Positions 37,635 through 49,260 of a stretch of 64,000 nucleotides of DNA are shown one piece after another. Position 1 is the first letter of the stretch. Each line of letters starts with the position of its first letter. Location of the stretch: positions 81,776,237 through 81,840,236 of the forward strand of contig JACSVZ010000001.1 of assembly GCA_014706295.1 (NCBI GenBank), written 5' to 3'. The DNA comes from Lycocorax pyrrhopterus obiensis (Eukaryota; Chordata; Aves; Passeriformes; Paradisaeidae). The notes under the pieces were generated by a model. That model was not told the origin of the DNA. It saw nothing but the letters and a program-made list of their open reading frames with translations, and did no database searches. Both the position numbers and the translations under genes were made by a program.

Positions 37635-38660
37635 GTTACAGATCACTTATCTGCTGCATGTGTGATAAGAGAAAACAGAAACTTGCCATGGACAAGTCTA
37701 AGTATCATAGTCTACTACCATTTGGAAAAGGCAGTCAAGAAAATTTCTCATTGAAGACTGCTAAGGGCATGAAGATGGGAAAGGATAAAGTAATTGGATA
37801 AATAACTCCCTAAAAGATAGGAAACAAAGTAGGAATAAATGTTCATTTCTTACTGGGAAGGAAAATTACCAAAATAAACCCACATTCGCAAAAGGTCTGG
37901 TAAGAGGTTGGAGAAATGAGGTGACAGAATTTGCTGAAACTCCTACTATTCAAGGTTGAGAGTTGACTGAAATACTGAAGAATGTCCTTGCCTTTCTGAA
38001 TGACCAGGTGAAAAAAGTGGCAAATGACATTCGATTTAGATACATATGTGGGGGATAGGTGGATCCCAGCTTTGCAAATATGATGCTCTGAGCTGACTAA
38101 GACTCAAGGATGAAGTTTTTGTGACTAGGATGGTTAAGTGTATGGAAACCCCAGCTCAGGGCTGAGTAGCAGTAAAAATATACACAGAAAATGGGAAGGT
38201 AGGAACTCTTAGGAAAGCAAACCAAAACAAAACAGAAAAAGGTGTCATGTGATTTCAAAGATCCAGGATTTGCCCTCATCTTCAGCATGGTATGAGATCT
38301 AGCCCACTCAATCCACCTAAAGGATGCAGTAAATCTGGAAAATGATACTAAGCAGAGAAAAAGAAATCTCATGTATCTGTCATATATACAGAGCTCTTTT
38401 ATACAAATAGTTGTTGAAGAGATGAAATCTCTTTGGCCCACAAAAGAGGTGGTGAAGGTCCATACAATCATCAGTGAATACGGAGAAGTGGAGATAGAAT
38501 GTTTTGGAGCACATCATGTTACAACTGCACTTAAGAGAATAATTTAAAGGCAATGTTACGAAGAAATTATTGTAGCCTCAGAAACCACTCAGCAAATAAG
38601 CTGGAAAGCAAGGAGTAGTTGAAAATTGACCTAGTGACAAAGACCATGTTCCTTGCCTTG
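37635..38660 (+). mobile_element. Very old CR1 LINE, RT region
   Basis: Forward-oriented, highly decayed, but legible in register. In order: AGATAGGAAACAAAGTAGGA with AATAAATGTTCATTTCTTAC near 37.81 kb; GAGGTGACAGAATTTGCTGA, the site of the FADD motif, now reading roughly FAE-T (37930-37941), so the catalytic pair is lost; GGCAAATGACATTCGATTTA; GCTGAGTAGCAGTAAAA; GCAAACCAAAACAAAACAGA; CCAGGATTTGCCCTCATCTT; GAGATGAAATCTCTTTGGCC; GGTGGTGAAGGTCCATACAA. These follow the order of the RT and C-terminal blocks of the old CR1 type seen at 14.6-16.4 kb. Both ends are uncertain, and the right end may reach 38.8 kb. Confidence 0.78.
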
Positions 38661-39534
38661 ACCTGAAGTAAAGAGGACTGAGTCTGTTCTGAAGACCATA
38701 AAATGGAGGTGGCTAAGTGAGGGTTGTCTGTCCACGATGGACACAATAAAGTCTCAGACTGGATAGATATTAGTCCTGCATAGGACCTAGGATTTTGTAA
38801 GGAATGAGGGGGGAAAAAATCAAAATAACAACAACAGCAAAGACAACCCAGAAAGAAATTCCCAGCCGAGTACCATCAGAATCTGAAAAAAACCCACCTC
38901 AAAACCCTGGACTTCAATACAAAGAAGTATAAAAGCTGATGAAATCTTGCTTTTCAGTAGCTCTGGTATTTTGTAGTAACAGGGTTGGTTTGATAAATCT
39001 TGCAATTTTTGACAATAAAGTTCCACCTTAGGTGACCGTATGGAATTTCATTTGCTCTTTGAAGTGCCAAGATAAGCCAGAATAGTTATTTACCTTCACT
39101 GTAGAGATTTCCTGGCCCATCTGCTTTAAGAACACACCAGTGAGTGGGCTGAAAGTATTCCTTTCCTTGGGTGGCTGGTTAGTGAGTGGCAGCAGCCTTA
39201 GACATGGTGCTGCTGCCTTTTTCCCACACGTGATTTGAGATTATCAAACGACACTTGAATTTAACGCCTTGAAAACAAATACAAGGAGGTGGTTAGAGTG
39301 GCACAACGTGGAGTTAGGGTGTATAATGCATTGCCAAAGGCTGTTGCAGATGCTAAATGTTTACATAAACGCTAAATGTTTCAATTGGTTGCATGGATAA
39401 ATTAATGGAAGAAAAACATATTCAAAGCTATTATAAAGACACCAGCTTTGGCTCTGGGGCTTCCTGTGTTACAGATTGTGGAGCACTAGAAGAATATTCT
39501 GGGAAGCTGTGATAATGATTCACTCTCTGACTTT
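38661..39534. other. Unassigned gap between two old CR1 pieces
   Basis: No recognisable gene. It lies between the old CR1 RT region and an old CR1 3' end on the same strand. By eye it is roughly 0.7 kb longer than the missing CR1 stretch should be, so it may hold an inserted or unrelated sequence. Confidence 0.45.
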
Positions 39535-39625
39535 TAACTATTTCAGAGGCATCTGCTGTGTCGCTGCTGGAGACAGGACGTGGGGCTAGTTGGGACCTCG
39601 GTGTGACCCAATGCGTCTGCTGCTT
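39535..39625 (+). mobile_element. Very old CR1 LINE, 3' terminal piece
   Basis: AGAGGCATCTGCTGTGTCGC, CTGCTGGAGACAGGACGTGG, GGCTAGTTGGGACCTCGGTG, TGACCCAATGCG. This follows the old CR1 ending 'ggcatctg...ggagacaggatactgggctagatggacctttggtctgacccagtatgg'. Only about 90 bases are certain. It could be the 3' end of the element at 37.6-38.7 kb or an independent copy. Confidence 0.65.
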
Positions 39626-41699
39626 TGCCAGACCACCTGGTTCCAATGGGTTTGAGTGCTCATACCCAGGGCTACAGAGAGATGTGTGGAGGATCATGAA
39701 TGGCCTCTTGTCTGCACTCTGCCCAAGAGCAAGAAAGAGGGGTGGGAGATGGGGAAGGTGTTGACTACAGCAAAACCTCTTGAGCTTTGTAGTAGATGAC
39801 ATGCCTCGTGCCCTCTTTGACCTCTGCTGCTGTGCTGTGGCAGATACCCCCAGTAGCTGTCATTATTGTGACTTTCTATATAATAATAAAATATGATTGC
39901 ATTTCCAATTCATATCACTGCGTTTAATACCCTATATTGAAGGAGATTTATGTTCATTGTCCTGGAGGGGCTATGGGAAGGAAGACAGCCTTTCATTCAC
40001 AACTCACTTTGCTGCCTGATGAATATACTTCTTCTGTTTCTTCCTTACCATAGACATATTTATACCATTAGGAACATTGTAAAAATATCAACTAACAAAC
40101 TCTTGGATTTTTAACAGAAGATAAGGGAAGATTTTTACAGTAAGTTTAGTTTTGAAAATTCCTACAAATGGAGCCATGTGAGCACATGCTCAAAAACATC
40201 TACAGTTATTAATTTGAAGAAATGAGGACACGATCTGGAAAAGATAAATGACTGACAGCCACAGAGGTCAAGCTCCTACAGAGCAGAGGTTAAAGGTAAA
40301 AGTGCAACCTGCTACCCTGAGTAAGTTATTCACTCAATTCCCTAAATCACATCCTGGAAATGCCACCGAAAACTTACTAGAGTTCCTTTCTTAAATAAAA
40401 AGTCTGGAAACTGTTCCAATCTTGTCCTTGGCTTATTCTCTCCACTCGAATTGCTTGTGCATCCTGTTCATTGTGCAGCCTTGGTCTGTCTTGGAACCAG
40501 TCCTGTCTTAAATCAGCAGTAAGAGAGAGGACAGCATTTGCTGAGATGACTGCTAGAGATGTCTAGAGAATTGCTTTATCTTTTATGGATAGATGATAAA
40601 ACAAAACAAATACTTACAAAACCACCAGGAAGCAATTAAGCATCTGCAAAAGGGGTTAGCAGAAAGAACAATAACACAGAGCAGTACATTTCTCAGTGAA
40701 TGCAAATCCTTAGAAGCATATCCTTGGCTCACTGTAGGTATTTTCAAGCTACTTAACCCAATGGGAACGAAACCAGTTCATTATGGGCAGGTGAACACGG
40801 CACTGCATGGAGATATTACCAAGAAAACCTCCAAAGAGGATGTGCCTGGAGTAAGATCATATGTCTTGTTGAGCCTTGGTTTAGCACAAGAGCTCACTTG
40901 GTACAAATCTCTTTACTGTGGTGCTTTAGTTACGCAAGTCTGTTAGTGGAGCAGAGCCTTTCCTACCTTTTCCCACTTAATGTCTTTGTGGTGAAGGAGA
41001 GAGAGATTCTGTTTCCTTCTTGTCTGAAGTTGCGCCAATGATCAATGAACGGCTTGTCCAGAAGAACAAAATTGGTTGTCCTTGTGAGCCTGTGCTGGGA
41101 ACAGCTTTGTGTTTATCAACTGCTTTGAAGAATCCCACACACTGCCCTGCTCACAGACATACCAAGCTGTAATTTCATCGCACCCAAATTGTATTCTGTT
41201 GCAAATATTGCTTAAACTAGCCATATTTGTTCTTGTAGTTATTTGTCTGAATGTTGCTAATGGGTCCTGTTATGCACAAGAATCAAGCACAGTTTATGCC
41301 TGCAGCAATCTGTAGCAGCTGGAAGCCAAAAAATTAAAGTATATTTAGGGTCAGAAGGGTTTCTTAAAACTAACTGATTTCATATGCGAAATAGACTGCA
41401 ACTTTTGTTTGGCAGCATCCTGTGTGAAGTCCATAATTCATGGTTAAAAGATGAGGACACATGTAGAAAAAAACCATCCATCTAGATCTCACTCCCCAAA
41501 TGGAATTTCTTTGAGGAGACGAAAGTTATTTCTGATTAAGAGGAATCTTCCATCTTGATAACCCTAGAACATTTCTGCTCTGCTTTCACATTTAGTGTTA
41601 CATCAAGATCGCTCTGGATGCTCTCTGGACCACATATTCAAAGCTGTACTTTTGTATTATAAGCTTGAAAGAAATTAGCAAGAGCTCAAGGACAGTGAA
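39626..41699. other. No recognised gene or repeat
   Basis: Open frames reach 117 codons (40593-40946), but the translation resembles no family I know and has no upstream or downstream gene context, so I treat it as chance. The rest is AT-rich and featureless. Confidence 0.55.
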
Positions 41700-42231
41700 C
41701 CTCCCATTCCTCTCAGCATGAGTGAGACTACATTTGGAGTGCTGTGCCCATATTTTGGCTCCTCAGCACAAGAAACATGTGGGTGTAATGGAGCAAGTAC
41801 ACCAGAAAATCACTAAGAAAGTCACGGGGCTGGAGCATGGGATGTAAAAGGAGATGCTGAAAAAACTGGAGGGTTTGAGCCTTAAGACAAGACAAGGGGA
41901 GATCTTGCTGCTGTCTGCAGCTACCTAATCGGAGGCTGCCTAGAAGATGGAGCTGAACTCCATCTGGAGACGCATGGATACAGACCAGGACAAGGTGCAC
42001 AGGACAAGGGTCAGCAGACAAAAATTAGAATATGTGAAATTGTGATTAGATGTAAGGAAATAGGTTGGAAGCTGTTGCGCAGAGGGATTGTCAAATCTCC
42101 ATTACTGGAGATCCTCAGAGTGCAATTGGATGAGTTTCTGAGAAACCTGAGCAAACTGGCTCCAGCTCCAAGCAAGGGGCTGGGCTACACAGCCTAAAAT
42201 TTTCTTATCTAAACTGCTCTGTGATTCTATG
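41700..42231 (+). mobile_element. CR1 LINE, ORF2 C-terminus to 3' end, older subfamily
   Basis: Forward CR1 order: GTGAGACTACATTTGGAGTG, CTGTGCCCATATTTTGGCTC, AGCACAAGAAACATGTGG, GGGGCTGGAGCATGGGATGT, GGTTTGAGCCTTAAGACAAG, ACAAGGTGCACAGGACAAGG, AAGGAAATAGGTTGGAAGC, TCTCCATTACTGGAGATCC, and the end CTGCTCTGTGATTCTATG. Divergence is clearly greater than in the 25-28 kb pair. No open coding frame survives. Confidence 0.9.
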
Positions 42232-45200
42232 CTAATTCTGCTTATACATGCCGTGACCTCATGGGCATGCTGTTTTTTTCAGTGCTGAGCTTCCTGACAG
42301 ACATCTGCCTGGGAATTAAAAGTTAAGTTTGCTGCTCCTGCAGAGATAGTTGAAAAGTTAGACAAATACTCATACTGAACAGACACCAAACATCTCAGTG
42401 CCCCAGAAAATATATGTGTATATATGAAAGAATGTTGCCACTGGAATACCAGTTCCTACTTGCACATATTTGTAAAGTGACGGAATTCCTTCTGGATTTC
42501 CCAACTGCCAGGTGTAATCTTGGTTTGTGTTGGTTTCTATCCAATTTAATCTAGCTGAAGCTCTTGGGACACTGCAGAGGACAAAAGGGAAATATTTATA
42601 CAGGCTGTGTCTACAGGCAAGAGATACTGCAGAGATAAAAATATTCAGAAGTTACCCCGTTTGGCAGGAGTTATTCTGAGTGCTACAAAAACACACTATG
42701 CTAAAAAAAATAACAGGACCAGAGATGGAATGACTCATTAGCCTGGATGTTAAGACAATACCCTAAGTTTTGGAAGTTGGTTAAAGATCTTGCCTGAATG
42801 ATACGCATAAGGGATCTCTATTCTTTTAGGAGATACTTTGTGTTGAAAACTGATTCCTACCTCAGTTGAACACGTTGTTTAAACTCAGGTTGCATTATCT
42901 GGAGACAGTGAAATAAGTCTCCCAGCAGTATTCTTGAATCCAGTGTTTCTGAATCTTTTAGGTAACCAGGGAAAATTGTTCAAAAATTTTCTAGCCAAAG
43001 AAGTAAACTTGTACTTCAGTGCTTGGAACAAGTATCATGTGCATTAGAGTAAAAGCATCTCTATCCCAATTTTCTCCCTTGCTGTTTTTCTGTTTTTTCC
43101 CACTCAAACCTATTTGACGGTTTTGTTCTGAGTTACCTATGGTTACGGTGTGAAGGGACTGTGCTGTTTGGCCAGGAGCATATTTGCCAAAAATATCCCT
43201 GTCTTTTTTATCTTTTGAGTTGTATTGATGGGGGTTTAAAGCACTGGAGATTTTGCCTGGTTCTGGGAAGTATTACAGCAAAGGCTGAAGATCCTGGTCA
43301 GAAAGCCTGGGAAGAGTAGGGAGACACTCTAAAGTACATTCAGGTAAACGGCTATTTACTAAAGTATGAGTGCACGACCACTATAGACCCTGGAACATTT
43401 TGAACACTGTGATGTGAGAGGCTGAATGTGTGGTGAGACATTTAGATACCACAGCAAAGGGAGCCATTGGGGAAAACACAAAAATAGCGTTTTTTATATC
43501 ACCGAGCAGCATCAGAAATACGATGATGACAACTTCCATTGGCAGATTTTCTTGCATAAGCAGAATTCAGAGGGGCTGGATGGCTTTCAATGGGGATTCA
43601 GAGCAGGAAGAAAACCCCGTTGTGTTTTTTCTGCAGACACGAGAGAGGAACATGCAGGGTCCTTATCAGCTAATCACTTTGACTAGTACTGGTAGACTAG
43701 GATCTTGCAACAAAGATAGAAAGCTTCTCTTTATATTTTTAACTCTCTAGGTTCACAGGTTGACACCAGTGTGAATGAAGGGGGAACCGAAGAGTCATTC
43801 CCTTTATTTTTAAAGTAACTGCACTGCAAAAAGAGAGATGTTGAGAGAGTGATATAGGTGCCTACATTTAGGAATCGGTACCGTTATGGATGCTCTGGGG
43901 TATCCAAAATGTCTATCTGAGGTTGATGGATATGACACCCTAGGTTGTCTCCTCTGGCACTTAGACACACCTGTTTAGGGACTTAAATTGCTAAAGAGAA
44001 GTCCGATTTAAGCCAATCTTCAAGGTCTCCTCTGTAGTCAGTGGAGAGGGATGAGATGAGATGAAGCATTCTGCAGAGGCACCCTTGTTTTTCTTCTGAC
44101 TACAGAAGGAAGGAGGCAGCCTAAAATTGGTCCTGTTCCCATCTGGCTGCAGTTAAGCGAGATGAGTCCTGGTGCATTGGTATGAAATGTGGTGGGCCTG
44201 GATACTGCTTAATGGGGGAGTTCCCACTCCATCTTCCTGTCTCCACCTTTCCTCTTGGCTTCTGACTGTGTGCACTGTGCCAATTCTGCTAATTTAGTTC
44301 ATTAGTACAGACCCAAAATTCCTTTTGTGAGTTGATTTAAAGATGTTTCTTGTACAAAAGATGTAGGGAAGGAGGACAGGGCAATGCAAGCAAGGAAGGA
44401 GAGAAGGCTGTGGAGTGTGGTTGGGAGGGGGAGATCCCTCCAATTTCCATGGAAGGGGTTAAATTAAATTATCTTGACTGCCATGGACCACAGTCAAAGT
44501 GACTAAGGCCAAAAAAATTGCATACTGAAGGTATGGGGAAGGTAAGTTGGGCACCTTTACCAATGCCACTGTTAAGGGGAATCATGTGATATGTGCTGTG
44601 ACTTAGATTTTGAAAAATGAACTGAATGCCTTAAGCTCTTCCTGGATATTTCAGTCTTTATTGGATATCTCTGTGTGAGCATAAGTTTAGACTGACCTTA
44701 TGGGACCTAATGAGGTCTCACCACTTGATGCTATGGCTACAGTCATATGTAGCAATAAATTACAGGAAATAAGAATACTTTATCACTTATGGCATTTATT
44801 CTAGGCAGGTCATTCTTTGAATACACTTTTTTTTTTCCTTTCTGCAAGCCAGTGAATACGTGCAAACACATTACAGTGCAACATTTAATTAAGAATAAAA
44901 GAGATTTGGCAGAAAGGAAATTGCTGTGAAGGTCATTCTTGACATTATTCTCAGACAATCAAAATACTGAAAACAAGACTCTGAAGGCCCACCAAGCAGC
45001 CAAAGAACACATAGAAGGCATGTAGAAATGTGTGTTGAAAAGTAGATATCCATTCTGCTTTTCTTATCACAGGGTGATCCAATCAATAACATAAATAAGT
45101 GTTGAAGAGAACCAAGAGAGGGAAAGATGGAGAATCAGTGGAGAATCAGAATTCAGTGCATGACTGAAACTTTTCAAATACCACTTTAATTATATTCATA

Positions 45201-45533
45201 CTGTGATGTAGGTTTCTTTACGTAGCTCAGTAAAAGTCAATTTTTGCATATTTCCCCCTTTTCCATGTATCATTAATGGAAAGACTGAAGAATGAGTTAT
45301 TATATATGAGTTACTTATGCTACTGTCCATGTGTATATGTCTACCTGTTAGTGGTGGAATGTGGGCATGATATGTCACTTAAATATGCTGATATATAATA
45401 ACTGTTGCTGACCAGAGGAGGAGAACTGCTACTGTATTTAGCATTGCTATAATCCTTTTCAGCTTTGAAACACTTTCCAAATAGTTATTAGCTACTGTAA
45501 ATCACCAAAACTTTTCTGTAAAAAATGTTTATC
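42232..45533. other. No recognised gene; possible old repeat near 43.9 kb
   Basis: Single-copy-looking sequence. At 43853-44010 the words AGGTGCCTACATTTAGGAAT and CACCTGTTTAGGGACTTAAA recall an old sauropsid repeat rich in 'aggtgcctaa', but the match is patchy. A purine-rich stretch lies at 44.37-44.43 kb. A 12-base perfect inverted repeat (GTTATTATATAT and ATATATAATAAC) lies at 45296-45307 and 45391-45402. Confidence 0.5.
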
Positions 45534-46430
45534 TGGTGGGTTGACCCTGGCTGGACTCCAGGTGCCCACTAAAGCCACTCTATCACCTCAGCTGGACAAA
45601 GGAGAGAAAACATAATGAAAAGCCTGTGGGCCAAGATGAGGACAGGGATTGACCATCTCATCAATTATTGTCATGGTCAAAACAGACTCAGCTTGGCGAA
45701 ATTAGATAAAGTTGGGGTTATATGAAATAAAAATAAAATCTTGAAACACCTTCCCCCCACCCCTCCCTTCTTCCAGGGCTCAACTTCACTTACCATTTTC
45801 TCCACCTCCTCATCTTCAGTGGCACAGAGGGACAGGGAATGAGGGCTGTGGTCACTTCATCAAGCACTGTCTCTGCCATCCTTCCTCCTCAGGGGGAGGA
45901 CTCCTCACACTTTTCACACTCTTCTCCTGCTCCCGAGTGGGTTCCCTTGCACAGGAGACACTCTTCCATGAATTTCTCCGATGTGAGTCCTTCCCATGGG
46001 TTGTGGTTCTTCACAGACTGCTGCAGCATGGGTCTGTCCAGGAAGCGCAGTCCTTCAGGAACAGGCTGTTCCAGTGCGGGTTCCCAGTGAGGTCACAAGT
46101 CCTGCCAGCAAACCTGCTCCAGCACAGGCTCCTCTCTCCACAGGGCCACAGGTTCTGCCATGAGCCTGCTCCAGTGCATGTTTTCCACGGGGTCATTTCC
46201 AACCTCCTTCAGGCAACCACCTGCTTCAGCATGGGATCCTCCACAGGCTGCAGGTGGATCTCTGCTCCACAGTGGACCTCCATGGGTTGCAAGGGCACAG
46301 CTGCCTCACCATGGGCTGCGCCAGGGGCTGCAGGGGAATGTCTGCTCTGGAGCCTGGAGCACCTCCTCGCCCTCCTTCTGTGCTAACCTTGGGGTCTGCA
46401 GAGATAATTCTATTATGTGACTAAAGGTAA
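45534..46430 (-). mobile_element. LTR-type avian repeat, family not named
   Basis: The left end reads TGGTGGGTTGACCCTGGCTG. Blocks of AGGTGCCCACTAAAGCC, GGACAAAGGAGAGAAAACAT, AAAACAGACTCAGCTTGG and CACCTTCCCCCCACCCCTCC follow. Then comes a GC-rich half with about seven related modules (45927-46240). I recall this as an interspersed LTR-type repeat in many bird genomes. Its orientation is judged minus because the TGGTGGGTTGACC end corresponds to an LTR 3' end (read in reverse ..CAACCCACCA). There is no gag, pol or env beside it. The right side is truncated at a junction with CR1. The plus-strand frame of 149 codons here is a by-product of the GC-rich modules. Confidence 0.65.
45927..46240. repeat. 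Seven degenerate ~50-bp modules within the LTR-like element
   Basis: Words of the form CTGCTCCAGCATGGGT recur at 45927, about 45972 (worn), 46018, 46066, 46114, 46166 and 46221, at spacings of about 45-55 bases. Between them are short related stretches (CACAGG, TCCTTC, CACGG). It behaves like a worn minisatellite built into the element. Confidence 0.8.
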
Positions 46431-47060
46431 TATCTGTCCATTACTTGGCTTAAGAAGTTATGCTCAGTGCACTCCAGGAGTTTCCTGATTGCCTACATCT
46501 CTCTCTGTTACTTTTCCAGCAGATGTTGGGGTGGTTGAAGTGCCCCAGCGGGACTGGAGCCTGCAAGTGTGATGCCTCCTCTAGCTGGAACAAGAAGGCT
46601 CCATCAGTAGGCCCACCTTGATCAGGTGGCCTGTAGTAGACATCAACCACAAGGCTTCCTTTTTTTCCTCAGTTTCTAATTCTTACCCATAAGCTTCCTC
46701 CTGTTCATGGATATTTTTTCTCAGTTCTTCACAATGTCTCAATTTCTTGATGTAGATGGAGCACCCTCCACCCTTCTGCCCTCTTCAGCCCTTCTGAACA
46801 GTCTGTGGCCATTGATAGCCACACTCCAGTCATGGATTCATATTATCAATTTTCAATAATGGCAACTGGGTCATATCTTACTAGCAGCCTGGTGGCTTCT
46901 AACTCCTTCTGTTTGTTGCGTTGGCGTAGAGGCCTCTCAGTTGCCAGTTGTGTCACCTTCTTAGAGGAGCACTGCTTAATTCCTTTGAGATATTTCATTG
47001 GAGTTTCCCTGTTGGCTCCTATTACCACAAGACCTCTGGCTCATCTCCGTAAGACTTAAA
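46431..47060 (-). mobile_element. CR1 LINE fragment encoding the endonuclease domain (broken)
   Basis: The minus-strand translation gives RNKQKELEATRLLVRYDPVA then IIEN (near 46.85-46.95 kb). It then gives, after a gap with stops, VDVYYRPPDQGGPTDGAFLF, QLEEASHLQAP, LGHFNHPNICWKSN (46650-46500). These follow the CR1 ORF2 apurinic-endonuclease domain: NKQEELE..YDLVAITETW near the start, then VYYRPPDQ and GDFNHPDICWKSN. The catalytic ITETW and GDFN motifs read IIENW-like and GHFN here, so both are damaged. In CR1 this domain nicks target DNA. The frame is broken by stops. The left end abuts the LTR-like element. Confidence 0.88.
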
Positions 47061-49011
47061 GTGTGCTGCAGTGTAGCCAACACATCTCGGAGCAAGAGAC
47101 ATATACAGAAGAACAGGACGGATGCCTGAATCTCTGCTGCTTCAGTGCAAACTCCTGCAGCTTAAAATAACTGCAGAGTAAAGTGGGCTTAGTCTCAGTC
47201 TTGACATGCTTTGTGCTGACGGGTCTATGCTCTTGCTTCAGTACCTCTGCTATGAAGGATAGGCTGAGGCCTGAGAACAAGCAGTTATGAAGTTGTTAAA
47301 CTGCCAGATTAAGCCCATGGTTGATCATCTTGGACTTCTCAAAATTTTGACGTTGTGAAATTATCTTCAACCTGTATATCAAATTTGGACACAGGCACAA
47401 GTTATTAAAGTATGTCTCTTTAGTGTAGAGCAGGGGCCCTTTGTGCTGGGCTCTGCCTGCATGTTTATGTGGCAGGAGTCATTCTTTTCCAGGAAGATGA
47501 ACAAGGTCTGGTAGATAAATCAGTGATGGGCGATAAATAGAAAAAGAGAAGTAACTTCTCCATGGTGATGCAACAGATCTGGAGCAGGTCTGCAGCAGTC
47601 TGTGTTGCTTCAGAAGCTCTAGTCTATTCCTGTGCTCTGCTCTGTTTCAGTGTTTTCCTCTGTCTTAAATAATTTTCAACACCATCTGAAGTAGAAGGCA
47701 ATAAAGTAATTGGGTTGCTGAGGGCTTATTACATTGCTAGGATTTTGCAAAAAGCCTATTTAGAGAAGGCAACACATACTTATCGATGGATTTAGGATTG
47801 CTATTCACTAGTTAGACACTGTAAAGAGAGTAGAGATCATCTTGTTCATGGAACAGTATTTACTGTGATTGGATTGAAATGCAGCTGCACACTTGCTTCT
47901 GGAAAAATAAACTGAAGATGACAGTTTGAGTTAAATCTTGCAAAAAAATTTCTATCATAATCCTTGAGTGGGCATATTGGAAAGAGATACATCTATCTTT
48001 GACACAGCTTCCGTGCTAAAAAAAAGAGCTGAGAGTGATCTGCACATCCCAAACAGAGTAAATGCTAATATTGTCAAGAGTCTTGACAGTATATTAACCA
48101 AAGAACTTGGCTTTATGTGCAGGGAACTGCAGGCTGGCAGAAAGGTGCAGTATTCCCAAAGCTTTCCTGTGGCTCCTGAAGGGAGCTGCTTGGCTGTCCC
48201 AGGTCTGACGGAGCACTCCTGAGTGTGTAACAGGCTCTGCTGTGGTGAAGGTCCTTTGCTGCTGCTGTGTGATAACTGTTTCTAAGATGGGGTATTCTCC
48301 TTCCTCCTTGGGGAGCAGAAAGGAGAAGCTAAAGCATTGCTTAAGTCCCCAGACTTTTTTTTCCCTCAGCAAGAAAATATTGCCCCTTGGTGCCCTTTTG
48401 CTACCAAAGGATCACTTTGACATGGGTACATTCTGATGTAGTTCATTTAAAAATATTAAAGGGTCACCAAACAGCATTAGTTATACCATTACTGATGACC
48501 TGAGGGTTGGAGCTTTGGTTTCAAATCCATCAGTTTTCAGCTAATAATGATCATTAGCAAGTAAAGATAAATGAGGGTTGTTATATGCTACATCTGTATT
48601 CATTTGCTATATTCAGGCAGTACATCTTCTACTGCAGATGTGAAACTACCAAAATGAGGGGGATGACAGAACACAAAACTGTTTTTCAGTCTCCAGGAGA
48701 CAGTTTCTGGCTAGAAGAAAATTCTCATTGACAGCAACTGCTGAGAGAAAGAAATTATGAGCTACTGGACAGCAAATGACATAAAATCTCAGTAGCAAAA
48801 CTGATCAGTCAGAATTTACAAGTGTGATCTCTTTTCACGGCCTTGGGAGTTAACGATCCTTTGGGATCCAAAGTGACACTGGAAGTTAATAGCCTACTTC
48901 TTGCTACAACAAATAAAATTAAATACTTCTAGTTTTGATAAATCATTTTCAGGGCTGTTAATTAGAAGGCCTGGCCCTAACAGAGGTCCCAGAGTCTGCT
49001 TTCTGCTTCCT
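47061..49011. other. No recognised gene; possible MIR-like piece
   Basis: At about 47540-47640, AAGTAACTTCTCCATGGTGA and AGCAGTCTGTGTTG recall the MIR-type 'aagtgacttgcccaaggtcacac' segment, but the match is weak. The rest has no recognisable repeat and no frame above 92 codons. Confidence 0.45.
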
Positions 49012-49260
49012 GCTGACTTCTGGGGACTGATTCAAATCCTATTGGAGGCAGTGGGTAGACTCAATAGGGTTTTGAATTAGGTCGTTAAAATTAGTATCTA
49101 TAAGCAAGTCACTTTATCTCTCTGAGCTTCTTTGTTTATGTGTTCACATGGGGACAGCTAATAATTACTTACATCGGGATCTGTAGAGCATTTTGCTATG
49201 TGGCCATGGACAATACTATAGAAGGAGAAATTAGTCATTTAAATGTGTATAATCTATTAT
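49012..49260 (+). repeat. Old amniote SINE/MIR-like repeat
   Basis: The left part has a worn palindrome: TTCAAATCCTATTG and CAATAGGGTTTTGAA, with 13 of 15 bases pairing. The right part reads GCAAGTCACTTTATCTCTCT, GAGCTTCTTTG, GACAGCTAATAATTACTTAC. The latter follows the MIR/L2-type 'aagtcacttaacctctctg..cctcagtttc..aataataattac' segment found across amniotes. The former follows a 'gatccaaagcccattgaagtcaatggg' sauropsid repeat. Two old repeats side by side or one composite are both possible. Confidence 0.5.

Noticed and set aside
40593..40946. 117-codon plus-strand frame
   Set aside because: No similarity recognised. It is a length expected by chance over 64 kb, and no flanking exon or promoter signal is seen.
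45937..46386. 149-codon plus-strand frame with apparent internal repeats
   Set aside because: It is produced by the GC-rich ~50-bp modules of an LTR-like repeat. There is no protein similarity I recognise.
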